Of a stretch of 45,233 nt of DNA, positions 36,019 through 45,205 are shown piece by piece. The first letter of the stretch is position 1. Each line of letters begins with the position of its first letter. Source of the DNA: Paludibacteraceae bacterium (GTDB lineage Bacteria > Bacteroidota > Bacteroidia > Bacteroidales > Paludibacteraceae); NCBI GenBank assembly GCA_017961765.1, contig JAGCWQ010000006.1, positions 1 to 45,233 on the forward strand. Reading direction: 5' to 3'. A program made the translations under genes and the position numbers. The notes below the pieces were generated by a model that saw nothing but the letters and a program-made list of their open reading frames with translations, was not told where the DNA came from and made no database searches.

Positions 36019-36148
36019 ATAGGGGACTTTACCCTACGGTTCTCCATAACATCAGCCACATTCTGCCTTGTCGCAGATACGAAATCAAGGAAGCGCCACA
36101 CTTCAATGGAAGGTCGAGGGGAATGTATCCGTGTAAAGTCTCCCCTAT
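36019..36148. repeat. Long inverted repeat in intergenic DNA
   Basis: ATAGGGGA-CTTTAC...ACGG at 36019-36039 is mirrored by CCGTGTAAAGTCTCCCCTAT at 36129-36148 (one two-base gap). The ~90-base centre has no supported gene. Looks like a small palindromic element or structured RNA; nothing marks it as an insertion sequence. Confidence 0.55.
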
Positions 36149-36222
36149 CCCTATAACATGAAAAATCCCTTCCTCTGTCAAGATTATCCCCTCATTTTGT
36201 AAAAGATATCTCAAAGATATGA

Positions 36223-36230
36223 TAACTTTG
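36223..36230 (+). promoter_or_regulatory. -7 box of the porin gene
   Basis: TAACTTTG matches TAnnTTTG; a TTTG lies 23 bases upstream (36196-36199), a little far. Start about 60 bases before the ATG at 36292. Confidence 0.5.
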
Positions 36231-36291
36231 CGCCCGAATAAATTCAAGGTTATCTTGATTTTTTCTCTGAATACTAATTTTTAATTTCGAT

Positions 36292-37443
36292 ATGAAGAAA
36301 ACATTACTCAGCTTGGCAGCATGCGCATTATTTGCAGCCAACGCCATGTCACAAGTGGTTGTCAAAACCAACGCAGGAGATTTGAACCTCCGCCTCATCG
36401 GTCGTACTAACTTGGATTACGGTCGCTACATTCCACACAGCGACGGACTCAACTACGGAGTTAAGATGAACGATACCCGATTGGGATGTATCGCCACCTT
36501 CGACAAAGACTGGACAGCAAAAATGGAAATCTGCTACGCCAACAGAGCAGTCTCTTTCCGTGACTTGTGGATCGGCTACAAGATCAACGATAAAATGAGT
36601 TTGACGGGTGGTAACCACTTCCAACCTTTCGGTGCGAAGATCTTAGGCTTGGGTTACAAATTCATCGAAGACGCACAAGCAGACTACGCCATCTGTCCTT
36701 CCCGTAAGATTGGTGTCAGCTACGACTACACCAGCAACCCTGTCAAGGCTACTGCAGGTCTCTACAGCGACGCAAACATCGATGCCCTCGGCGGTGCTAA
36801 CGGTGTCAACCAAGGCTACTCAGTTGCAGCAAAATTGATCGGCCGCCCTATCTGCGGCGATAGCAGCGTGCTCCATATCGGTGTCGCAGCCATGTACACA
36901 GATGTAGCCAACGACTACAACTACACGGTCAACCAACCTGAGACGTTCAACTCAAGAACCCTTATCAGCACGCCTTCCCCTGTTGCCAACACGATCAACA
37001 TCAACCGTGGCGAGGCCGAACTCATCTATATCTACAGACGCTTCTACTTCGAGACGCACTACTTGACAGCCTTCTCCAACATGGTTGACGGACTTGACAA
37101 CATCGAGATGAACGGTGGTTACGCTCAAGCCAGCTTCTTGTTGAAGGGAACTAAACAAAACTACAACAAAAAGACAGGTTTGGCAGCCAACGCATCGCCT
37201 AAGAACCTTGAGTTGTTGGCTCGTGTAGATTTCTTGGCTATCGACGAATACAGAACCTTCGACGAGACAGGTGCCGTAGTCACTAACCCTGAGCAAAAGG
37301 TGATGGACTTCACCATGGGCTTGAACTACTTCTTCAACAAAAACCTCAACATCCGTTTGAACTATACGGTTGCCAAGGTAGAAAGAGGTGACGACGAGTT
37401 CTCCAACAACGCCATTCAAACACGGCTTCAATTCGCCTTCTAA
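36292..37443 (+). CDS. Phosphate-selective-porin-like outer-membrane porin (OprP/OprO type)
   Basis: 383 residues with a signal peptide (residues 1-21, ending NAMSQ) and a beta-barrel with alternating strands. Typical pieces: GRTNLDYGRYIPHSDG, RLGCIATFDKDWTAKMEICYAN, FRDLWIGYKINDKMSLTGGNHFQPFG, MDFTMGLNYFFNKNLNIRLNYT and the terminal LQFAF. These are the lines of the porin O/P family of Bacteroidota. It lets small anions or nutrients through the outer membrane. Biased codons suggest strong expression. Own promoter and bidirectional terminator. Confidence 0.88.
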   Translation: MKKTLLSLAACALFAANAMSQVVVKTNAGDLNLRLIGRTNLDYGRYIPHSDGLNYGVKMNDTRLGCIATFDKDWTAKMEICYANRAVSFRDLWIGYKINDKMSLTGGNHFQPFGAKILGLGYKFIEDAQADYAICPSRKIGVSYDYTSNPVKATAGLYSDANIDALGGANGVNQGYSVAAKLIGRPICGDSSVLHIGVAAMYTDVANDYNYTVNQPETFNSRTLISTPSPVANTININRGEAELIYIYRRFYFETHYLTAFSNMVDGLDNIEMNGGYAQASFLLKGTKQNYNKKTGLAANASPKNLELLARVDFLAIDEYRTFDETGAVVTNPEQKVMDFTMGLNYFFNKNLNIRLNYTVAKVERGDDEFSNNAIQTRLQFAF

Positions 37444-37469
37444 TCGAAGAGGTTGAAGCAAAAAATAAA

Positions 37470-37501
37470 AAGCCCCGAAAGTCATCTGATTTTCGGGGCT
37501 T
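37470..37501. terminator. Bidirectional terminator between porin and SDR genes
   Basis: AAGCCCCGAAA and TTTCGGGGCTT form a perfect 11-bp stem with a 10-base loop, A-rich on the left and T-rich on the right; between convergent genes. Confidence 0.88.
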
Positions 37502-37530
37502 ACCTTTTCTATCTGAATAAAGAATCCTAA

Positions 37531-38238
37531 TCAATCCTCCTTCACAATCGGATAGAGTTCTATAAACTCTCCGTTATGCTTTTGTCCGTCATTGATGAGT
37601 TCAGCCATCTTCTCTCCTACGGTTTCAATATCATGGAATCCAGGAAGAGCCATATTGCCGTTCAAATCGGTAGTTGTCGGTCCAGGGTGGACAGTGAAAA
37701 TCTCCACAGGGAGATTCTTCTGTTCAAACTCCAATGCCATCACGCCCGTCATCGCATTTTGAGCGGCCTTGCTCGCCACATAAGCCAACGGATGCCAATA
37801 AGGGTTGGCCTCGGAAGGAACCGTCACATTGACAATCCGACCCTTGTTCTTAATCAACAAAGGCACCAAGGCCTTCGTGATAGCAAACGTTCCCACATAA
37901 TTCACCTCAACCGTCTCCTTGATATCCTTGATATCCGTATCGAAACTTGCCACGGACATATCGCCCGGGATACCTGCGTTATTCACCAACAAAGAGAGAT
38001 TGCCATACTTCTCCGCAATTTCGGCAGCCGCCTTCTCTATGCTGTTCAAGTCGGCCAACTCAATGTTCACCCAACCGGCCACATCAACACCTAAGCCACG
38101 CAACTTTTGTATGGAAGCCTCCGCGCGCGCCTTATCACGCGCACCCAAGATGACACGCCAGCCACTCAACCCCAAATGTTTGATAATGCCATATCCTATG
38201 CCCTTGTTAGAGCCTGTCACAAAAACTAATTTCTCCAT
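37531..38238 (-). CDS. Short-chain dehydrogenase/reductase
   Basis: 235 residues from the Met at 38238 (MEKLVFVTGSNKGIG); the frame opens further upstream at 38265, but the -7 box at 38255-38262 lies in between. NAD(P)-binding TGSNKGIG, NNAG (LLVNNAGIPGD), catalytic Tyr-x3-Lys in AYVASKAAQ and PG motif VHPGPTTTD, all in classical SDR order. Oxidoreductase of unknown substrate, close to carbonyl reductase-like SDRs. Convergent with the porin gene. Confidence 0.9.
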   Translation of the reverse strand: MEKLVFVTGSNKGIGYGIIKHLGLSGWRVILGARDKARAEASIQKLRGLGVDVAGWVNIELADLNSIEKAAAEIAEKYGNLSLLVNNAGIPGDMSVASFDTDIKDIKETVEVNYVGTFAITKALVPLLIKNKGRIVNVTVPSEANPYWHPLAYVASKAAQNAMTGVMALEFEQKNLPVEIFTVHPGPTTTDLNGNMALPGFHDIETVGEKMAELINDGQKHNGEFIELYPIVKED

Positions 38239-38254
38239 TGCTTCTATTTTTTTG

Positions 38255-38262
38255 CAAAAATA
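38255..38262 (-). promoter_or_regulatory. -7 box of the SDR gene
   Basis: Minus strand TATTTTTG, matching TAnnTTTG; it sits 16 bases before the ATG at 38238 and so decides against the upstream start. Confidence 0.5.
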
Positions 38263-38341
38263 CAAAAGATTCGGATATTAACCTATTAAAATGGTGGGTT
38301 ATTGAAAATTGTTAGGAAAACATTGCCTATAGGATGAAAAA

Positions 38342-39064
38342 TCATCCATTCTCGTCGTCTATCACATTAAGAACAACACGCAAGCTATCGTGTTCAATAT
38401 AGAGATCTTCCTTAGCGATATCCTCGCCTTCCGAAGCCTCGTCATTTATCCACATCCACGTGTTATTCTTGTAGTTATAGACAATATAGTCGTTATTCAT
38501 ACAATCGGCAATCGGAACACAATTCTTTTTCTTGAAGTCCATTTTCAAACCGTCGATATTTTCGGTCGGATCAACAACTTCGTCAAAAGTCAGAATACGG
38601 AAGCAATTTTGATAGGAATTGCTGATGTAATCATCAAAGGTACGTCCGCATTTTGAAACCATTCGTTTCAGAGCGTCTGGTGCTTTTATGCCATAAGCTT
38701 CTTCTACCTTTTTGACCTTTTCCGCATCGATTTTGACTTTGGGTTCCTCCAGATAATCCATCAAATCATAGAGTGGATTGCTCTCCTCCTCTTCGTCGTC
38801 ATACTCATCGTCTTCCTCGTCCTCGTCTCCTTCTCCTTCCAACATTTCCAAGAAGTCATTGTACGATATGATCTTAACACCATTCTTTGCGGCCTTTTGA
38901 AGTTTTGAACTGTTGGCATTAGGGTCAGCACAAACCAAGATGTCAAGGTCTTTGGTAACACTATCTTTTATTTCGAACTGGTCCTCTGCCATTTCGATAA
39001 GTTCTGCGCGTGTGTGGTCTGGACAAGTTCCAGTAAAACAAACACTTTGAATTTCTTTTCCCAT
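38342..39064 (-). CDS. BRCT domain fused to a SUKH (SMI1/KNR4)-like domain
   Basis: 240 residues. N-terminal BRCT domain (residues ~5-75: VCFTGTCPDHTRAELIEMAE, SVTKDLDILVCADPNANSSKLQKAAKNGVKIISYNDFLEML), like that of bacterial ligase LigA; a very acidic linker (77-95); then a SUKH-like domain (~115-235: VEEAYGIKAPDALKRMV, FRILTFDEVVD, VPIADCMNNDYIVYNYKNNTWMWINDEA). SUKH proteins often act as immunity proteins to polymorphic toxins. The fusion is unusual. No toxin gene is seen beside it. It follows the LRR gene by 92 bases and may be co-transcribed with it. Confidence 0.75.
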   Translation of the reverse strand: MGKEIQSVCFTGTCPDHTRAELIEMAEDQFEIKDSVTKDLDILVCADPNANSSKLQKAAKNGVKIISYNDFLEMLEGEGDEDEEDDEYDDEEEESNPLYDLMDYLEEPKVKIDAEKVKKVEEAYGIKAPDALKRMVSKCGRTFDDYISNSYQNCFRILTFDEVVDPTENIDGLKMDFKKKNCVPIADCMNNDYIVYNYKNNTWMWINDEASEGEDIAKEDLYIEHDSLRVVLNVIDDENG

Positions 39065-39156
39065 TTTTATCTTTTTAATAAGTATTGATTTTTAATTGTT
39101 TATCATTTAAAATGCATTTTAGCACACCTTTCCAAAAGTGAGAAGGACAACCAAAC

Positions 39157-41322
39157 TTACACCAACTTGCAGCACACTCCGTACTGCTTCATTTCTTCAC
39201 GTATTTTTTTGGATTTAGGACTGTCGAGATTGTTCAGCAAGGTATTTACAACGCCAGTAGCATCCTCCGCTTTCGAACCTCCTTCTGGCTCAAAAATGAC
39301 TTTGGATTTTTTGTTAATCTTTACCACGAACGTGCTGTCTGCGGCATTCCAATAGCACGAGTTAATTCCTGCTTGTATCAAGGCAGGCTTCACCTGTCCC
39401 AACCAAAATTTCAGCGCCTCGTAACGCTGGTGTCCCTCTTCTGTATCAACACCACGGACCACCACGTCTATTATAGAAGTGCTAGTCCTAAGTTGGCCCT
39501 TAGTTCCTTCGAACGAGAACGGCTCATTGAGTTCGAGCTGGCCATCTTCCACGGTGCAGAGGTTGGGCAACTCTAAGTTCTTTAGATCAGAAAAAGCCGC
39601 TTTCCCTATAATTTTCATAGAGTCGGGCAATACCAGATCAGGCAACGATGTACAACCTTTGAACGCATAGCTTTCTATATATTCCAAACAATCAGGAAGT
39701 ACCAACTCCTTTAAATCGGCACAATCCCTAAAAGCCCCAGTACCCAAATTTTTAATGGTATTGGGGAAAACCACCTTTTTCACGCCCTTGAACGTGTAGT
39801 CGCGCGAAAACGTCTTTGGTAGTCCCGTATGATAGAGTTCAAAGGTCAAATTCTTAGTATTGTTTGGTAAACTTATCGCCTTGGTGACATCCGATACGAC
39901 AAAGGTGCAATTTTCACATCCCTCTATAGCAGAAGAGACAAAGAGAGAATCCTCTGGGAATATAATTCTTATGTTCTCTTTCTTGCAAAGGCAGAAAGCC
40001 TTACTACTAATTTTTTCTATGTTTGAAGGAACCACTATTTCATCCTTTGGGAATGCAAGAATCAATGTTTTCTTGTCTTTCGACATAAGCATTCCATCTT
40101 CTATTGCAAAGTGCTCGTTCTGATCAGAAATCGTTATGTTCCTCAAGTTGTCGCAACCATAGAAAATGCCGCTGCCAAGGCTTTCCACTCCAGCCCCCAA
40201 GAAGAGGGTTGTCAGGTTCCGACAATTTTCAAACACTTCCGAGCCAATTTCTTTTACAGAATCCGCGATAGTCACACTTTCCAAATTCTCGCAATTAGCA
40301 AATGCGGTACGATCTATTGCTATAACACCGTTTTGAATCGTTACTGACCTTATCTTCTTGTTATCACTAAACACAAAAGGAGCAATAGCAGTAACCCCCT
40401 CTGGAATAACCACGTCAGTTTGGTTATGCTCGTAACCCACCACAACGTTTTCGTATCTTCTATTATACGTCAGCTCGCACTCTTTTGCAATCAGTAAACC
40501 TTTCTCTTTCCGATAATAAGGGTTGGCCGCATCAATCTCTATATTTGCTAAATTTTCACAATTTCTAAAGGTTGTCTCGCCCATTCTTTTTACAGAAGCG
40601 GGTATATATATGCTTGTTAGCTTTGGACTGTTAAATTCGCAACAGAGAGTTTCCAATGTGCTGGGGAGTTTTATCTCCTTTAAATTATCACAATATTTGA
40701 AAAGCCTAGACAAGGATGTAATTCCCTCCGGAACCGTTATTGACTGAATATTACTTCCGCCATCGAACCAATATATATTTTTTACCGTTTCTGGAAACTC
40801 GACCTCTGTCAATTGGATCTTTCGGGGGCAATGAATTACATTCCCATTTTCTAATAATATACCGTTATAAGAAGAATAGCGCTTATTCTGGGGATCCACA
40901 TTAATTTTCTCCAAGCTTTCACATTCTTGGAAAGTATCCTTCTCAACAACATGGGTCGCTTCCGGCAAATTTATTTCAACCAAAGAAGAACACCCCCAGA
41001 AAGCCCTTTTCCCCAGAGACTCAAGGCCAGACGGAAAGGTAATGCTGGTTAGAGAAGTACATTTCACGAAAGCACCATCTAGGATAGAGACGAGGGTTGA
41101 AGGCAGAATCACCTCTTTAAGGTTGACACAACCCGAGAATGCGTCACTGGATATCCATTTAACACCTTCGGGGATGACCACTTTTTCCAATCCTGTACAA
41201 CACATGAATGCATTGGATTTAATAGATTGAAAATTACCTGAAAAAGTGACTTCGGTAAGCCATTCACAAAATTCAAATGTTCGTTTCCCTGTGTAAACGT
41301 TGGACATCTCTTCTTTCTCCAT
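39157..41322 (-). CDS. BspA-like leucine-rich-repeat protein (LRR_5), no signal peptide
   Basis: 721 residues made almost entirely of about 23-residue BspA-type LRRs (IPEGVKWISSDAFSGCVNLKEVILPSTL, ITFPSGLESLGKRAFWGCSSL, IADSVKEIGSEVFENCRNL). Family members usually carry a signal peptide and are exported; this one starts with MEKEEMSNVYTGKRTFEFC and has none, so it is predicted cytoplasmic or incomplete at the N-terminus (no upstream in-frame ATG is supported). A non-LRR C-terminal part (~600-721) with FEGTKGQLRTSTSIIDVVVRG and a Cys-Cys tail (YGVCCKLV) is of unknown function. Confidence 0.85.
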   Translation of the reverse strand: MEKEEMSNVYTGKRTFEFCEWLTEVTFSGNFQSIKSNAFMCCTGLEKVVIPEGVKWISSDAFSGCVNLKEVILPSTLVSILDGAFVKCTSLTSITFPSGLESLGKRAFWGCSSLVEINLPEATHVVEKDTFQECESLEKINVDPQNKRYSSYNGILLENGNVIHCPRKIQLTEVEFPETVKNIYWFDGGSNIQSITVPEGITSLSRLFKYCDNLKEIKLPSTLETLCCEFNSPKLTSIYIPASVKRMGETTFRNCENLANIEIDAANPYYRKEKGLLIAKECELTYNRRYENVVVGYEHNQTDVVIPEGVTAIAPFVFSDNKKIRSVTIQNGVIAIDRTAFANCENLESVTIADSVKEIGSEVFENCRNLTTLFLGAGVESLGSGIFYGCDNLRNITISDQNEHFAIEDGMLMSKDKKTLILAFPKDEIVVPSNIEKISSKAFCLCKKENIRIIFPEDSLFVSSAIEGCENCTFVVSDVTKAISLPNNTKNLTFELYHTGLPKTFSRDYTFKGVKKVVFPNTIKNLGTGAFRDCADLKELVLPDCLEYIESYAFKGCTSLPDLVLPDSMKIIGKAAFSDLKNLELPNLCTVEDGQLELNEPFSFEGTKGQLRTSTSIIDVVVRGVDTEEGHQRYEALKFWLGQVKPALIQAGINSCYWNAADSTFVVKINKKSKVIFEPEGGSKAEDATGVVNTLLNNLDSPKSKKIREEMKQYGVCCKLV

Positions 41323-41382
41323 ATTCTTTTATTAATATGTATGTGAATTAACGGTAAAAGTCAAAATTGATAAATCATCTCA

Positions 41383-41390
41383 CAAATGTA
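41383..41390 (-). promoter_or_regulatory. -7 box of the LRR gene
   Basis: Minus strand TACATTTG, matching TAnnTTTG, 61 bases before the ATG at 41322. The rest of the gap 41343-41822 holds the repeat-like segment near 41588 and the terminator at 41709. Confidence 0.5.
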
Positions 41391-41587
41391 GAAAAGCAAT
41401 ACTTATAAAACCGTCGGTTGAATCAATTTCATAAATTATACCTTAGAATAAATTGTAAATTTTATCAATTTTAATGTTTTAATAATCAGATACTGCATAG
41501 TATAGGTATGCGTAACTTTCTCACAAAGTTTAGAAATTTCCTTTTGATTTGCAAACAATTTGTAGAAAATCACAGAAACATCAACAC

Positions 41588-41690
41588 GGAAATCTCATTT
41601 AACTTTTCTTGTAGATCTGAAATCGTGTTATAGAAGAAAAATGAGGTGGAAGGGATTGGCTGGAAGCCTATAGGGCAGACGTAAGAGCTT
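41588..41690. repeat. Intergenic sequence motif, copy 1 of 2
   Basis: CACGGAAATCTCATTTAACTT and the following bases, then a stretch with a reverse-strand CTGCCCTATAG-like line. A close relative with the same order of parts lies at 45099-45205, on the far side of the fucosidase gene. Confidence 0.45.
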
Positions 41691-41708
41691 TGACTAGTAA
41701 CACAAAAC

Positions 41709-41734
41709 AAGCCGCACCTGAATAGATGCGGCTT
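41709..41734 (-). terminator. Terminator of the fucosidase gene
   Basis: AAGCCGCA (41709-41716) and TGCGGCTT (41727-41734) form an 8-bp stem; T-rich sequence (GTTTTGT) follows on the minus strand. Confidence 0.7.
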
Positions 41735-41822
41735 ATTTTGTATTTATCCTGTCCCACAAAGTCGGAGATTCTTTTTTATTTGCCCTTGCTGTTTACAATC
41801 AGAGGGGCTTAGCGTTACGTCA

Positions 41823-44802
41823 TCAATCCTTAATCAAAATTCTTAATTGTTGCTGTTCCCCACCCTTTTGCATCACAATGCAATAGGCGCCTGCCGGAAG
41901 TGGAGAATAGTCACCGAAACGCAGATGTTTCATGCCCTTCCCTGCGAATGTAGATAAGAGCTTTCCGTCCACACCATAGAGACTGACTTGATAGGATTCG
42001 TCCGCAGATGGGGTCATGAGCAAGTCCACACGGTCCTCCTCGACAGCTAAAATTTTGCACCAAGCATTCGATGGATGGCTCTGCACGGATGTGCTTTCTG
42101 TCGCCTCCAACTCCCACCAATCGATATTCATCAAGAAGGCACTTTCACCCGTATAGTTGAGCGTGAGTTTCTGCACGCCTTTCGGCAACTTCACTGTCGA
42201 TTGCGCCACATACCAATCATTCCAACCGTCCGATTTTTCCGAATCGACGGTGATTTTTCCTAATTCGTTTCCAACGGAGTCGAGAACGGTAATGAGACTC
42301 GGTTCCTCCGCCTCGGTAGCCACATTGGCACGAATGAGATACTCTCCAGCGACTGGCACATCAACAAGGTATTGAGACCAATCTCCATCATTAATCCAGC
42401 CCAAATTAGGGATGCCATCCTTGTCTGGTTCCACCTGAACTCCCGACATGGTGAGGTAATCCTCCGCCTCTATCCTCGCCGGAATGACGATAGGGTCATA
42501 CGGCAAGTTGGTCAGCTTCAAGTTGGCATCAAACTCATAGACTTCGCCCGCCTTCGTCTCCACGGAGATCCGATTTCCGTTATACTGCAAATTCAACGTA
42601 CCCCCACATTGTGAGGTGATGGAAAGGAACTCCAACGTACGGCCTGACCAAGCCATCGAATCGACAACAAAACCACCCCGGGCACGCAATCCTGTCACCG
42701 AACCCTTCTCCCACTTAGAAGGCAACGCTGGGAGAATCTGGATCTTCCCGTTATGGCTCTGCATCAACATCTCATTGATACCCGAAACGGCGCCGAAGTT
42801 ACCATCAATCTGGAATGGCGGATGGGCATCGAACAAGTTGTTGTAGGTCCTGTCGGGTGTCAACAACATACGGACAAGGTTGTAGGCATGGTCTCCGTCG
42901 TGCAGGCGGGCCCACAAATTAATCTTCCATGCGAGCGACCAACCCGTTGCCAAGTCGCCACGTTGTTTCAGCGTGTTTTTTGCTCCCTCGGCCAACTCTG
43001 GCGTTTCATCGACCGTGATCTGCGCACTTGGGAACATGCCATAGAGATGCGACACATGACGATGGTCGCTACGTGGGTCGTCCCAATCCTCAAACCACTC
43101 CTGCAACTGGTCATAACGACCAATCTTATGAGGAGGCAAGCGTTTCACCGCCGCCTGCAACTTGGCACGCAACTCCTCATCTACACCTAAAATCTCGGAA
43201 GCCTGGATCGTATAGTTCCACACATCACGGATAATCTGGTTGTCCATTGTCGGAGCGAAGCAGACATTGTAACTTCCGTGGGCGTTCTCAGGCGAACAGC
43301 TCGGTGCCGTCACCAAATACTTCTGTCCTGAAACAGGCTCCTCCACCACGCTATTCAAAAAGAAGAGTGCCGATCCTTTAATCGTAGAATAGACATCCGC
43401 CAAGAAATCCTTGTCAGTCGGGTTGTACAAGAAATGCTCCCATAGGTGCGTACTCAGCCAGCCTGCGCCCGTAGGCCACATGCCCCAAGCCCCGTCTATC
43501 GGAGCGGAACGGTTCCACAAATCGGTGTTATGGTGTTCCACCCAACCCTCGTTTACTCCCCAATGGACCTTGGCCGTCTTCTCTCCTTGAGGCACCATGG
43601 ATTTCACCTTGTCGATAAGCGGCACAGCGCACTCTGGAAGGTTGGCCGACTCTGCCATCCAATAGTTCATCTCCAAGTTGATGTTGGTCGTATATTTGCT
43701 ACCCCAAATAGGGTTCGTATCCTTATTCCAAATACCCTGCAAATTGGCAGGCTGTCCACCGGCACGGGAACTGGCAATCAACAAGTAACGGCCATATTGA
43801 TAGTAGAGTTCCACGAAATCAGGGTCGTCCGTCGAATTGAAATTCTTCACACGGTAGGTGGTTATGTCGCCTGCACTCTCATGAGGCTCACCCAAATCCA
43901 AACGGACACGGTTGAAGAGCGACTGGTAATCCTTCAGATGGTCCGCCAAGATCCGTTCGTAGCTCTTTCCTTCTATTTTTGCCATGACGGCAGAGGAACG
44001 AAGAGCTGGGTCGCCTGAAACATCCTCGAAAGAGTTGAAGTTGGTTGCCGTAGTCAAAATCAAGGTAGCGGAATTGGCACCCGAGACATTCACCTTTCCC
44101 CCATTCAAGGAAACGGTTCCTCCATCAGCCACCACATTCATGCGGTTTTGGAACTTAATGGCATCAACCGTAACATCATAGACCAACGTATTTCCGTCCG
44201 ACGAGAGATAATTATTCCGATGGGGAGTTGTCATGGTCGCATTAAAGGAAATCATTCCCGGCTTGCTAGCAGAGAAGTGCACCACGATGACATGGTCGGG
44301 GTAACTGGCGAAATACTCACGAGTATATTCCACGCCCTCATAGACATATCGTGTTTTAGCGATGGCCGTAGTCAAGTCCAATTCACGATAGTAGTCCCTC
44401 GCTCCTGAATGGGAGAAACTCAGTTCCAAGTTGCCCACAGGCTGAAAACTTGCCGGACCGTAGCCAATCATGTGGTCGTTGACGATGGACTCCGCCGCCG
44501 CATAATTACCCGAGAAGAGCGCATTGCGGGCATCCGCCAGATAATTGGCCGCACCTGCCTTGTTATTGTCGCCCGGGCCACCCGACCAGACCGTACTCTC
44601 GTTCAAGCCTATCACATCCTTCGTGACACCGCCGTAGATCAAGCCTCCCATGTAGCCATTGCCGATAGGAAGGGCATCCGTAAAAGAATCGCCCGCATCC
44701 GAGCCATACCAAAGCACCAACGGTTTGGCATTCATTTCCAAAGAGGAACCGACCAAAAGCAATGCGCCGGCCACCCATCTAAAAAAAACGATTTGTTTCC
44801 AT
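41823..44802 (-). CDS. GH95 alpha-L-fucosidase with CBM6 and T9SS sorting domain; frameshifted start
   Basis: About 990 residues. GH95 motifs: TNINLEMNYWM (catalytic-site Asn), APSCSPENAHG (Glu) and PFQIDGNFGAVSG (Asp). A CBM6 (IEAEDYLTMSGVQVEP, DWSQYLVDVPVAGEY) follows near residue 760, then a T9SS tail (YQVSLYGVDGKLLSTF...PLPAGAYCIVMQ). It cleaves alpha-1,2-fucose from glycans. As read, the frame opens only at GTG 44774 and lacks the charged start of a signal peptide. A natural ATG lies at 44802 in another frame; deleting one T from the run of eight (44781-44788) would give METNRFFRWVAGALLLVGSS, a complete signal peptide. So the annotated end is sure, the start is a frameshift or slip site. 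Confidence 0.9.
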
Positions 44803-45039
44803 ATTCAATGCGTTTTATGATTCACACCAACAATGACCATGGATTAATCTTAAATAAAGAGGAATAGGAGACTGCCAAAAAATTCCCTCGAATATTCCTT
44901 CTGTGTTTTAGTTTCCTTTCCCGAAATGAACATATGTAACTATCCATTCCATCCATTGAAGAAACAATGGAATGTCGTTCATTCGGTTAGATTGGGTTTG
45001 GTCTGTTTGGTCAAATAAAAAATCATTCATTCTATAAGG

Positions 45040-45070
45040 CAAAAATAGCACTATTTTTATTTTATCCAAA
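45040..45070 (-). promoter_or_regulatory. Promoter of the GH95 fucosidase gene
   Basis: Minus strand TTTG (45067-45070), exactly 19 bases, then TATTTTTG (45040-45047): full Bacteroidota consensus. Transcription near 45034 leaves a leader of about 230 bases before the ATG at 44802. The leader contains a short inverted repeat, CATTCC...GGAATG. Confidence 0.7.
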
Positions 45071-45098
45071 GAATGTCAGACAATTAAATGCCCGGAGA

Positions 45099-45205
45099 CC
45101 ACGGAAATTTCATTTAACTTTTCTCATAAATTTCGTGGATTTTACTATGAGACGCTTGCAGGAACAAGCAAGAGTCTGTAAATTTGGCAAGAAAATCTAT
45201 CGGGT
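45099..45205. repeat. Intergenic sequence motif, copy 2 of 2
   Basis: CACGGAAATTTCATTTAACTT, an imperfect palindrome with AAATTTCGTG, then further bases including a reverse-strand CTACCCGATAG line. Matches the order of parts at 41588-41690. Outside it no supported gene lies between 44803 and 45233. Confidence 0.45.

Noticed and set aside
36029-36247. 72-codon minus-strand frame within the inverted repeat region
   Set aside because: It spans the inverted repeat and the porin promoter and has no recognisable start context; likely chance.
41400-41823. CRISPR or insertion sequence in the gap before the fucosidase
   Set aside because: No evenly spaced repeats, no transposase fragment, no terminal repeats with target duplication.
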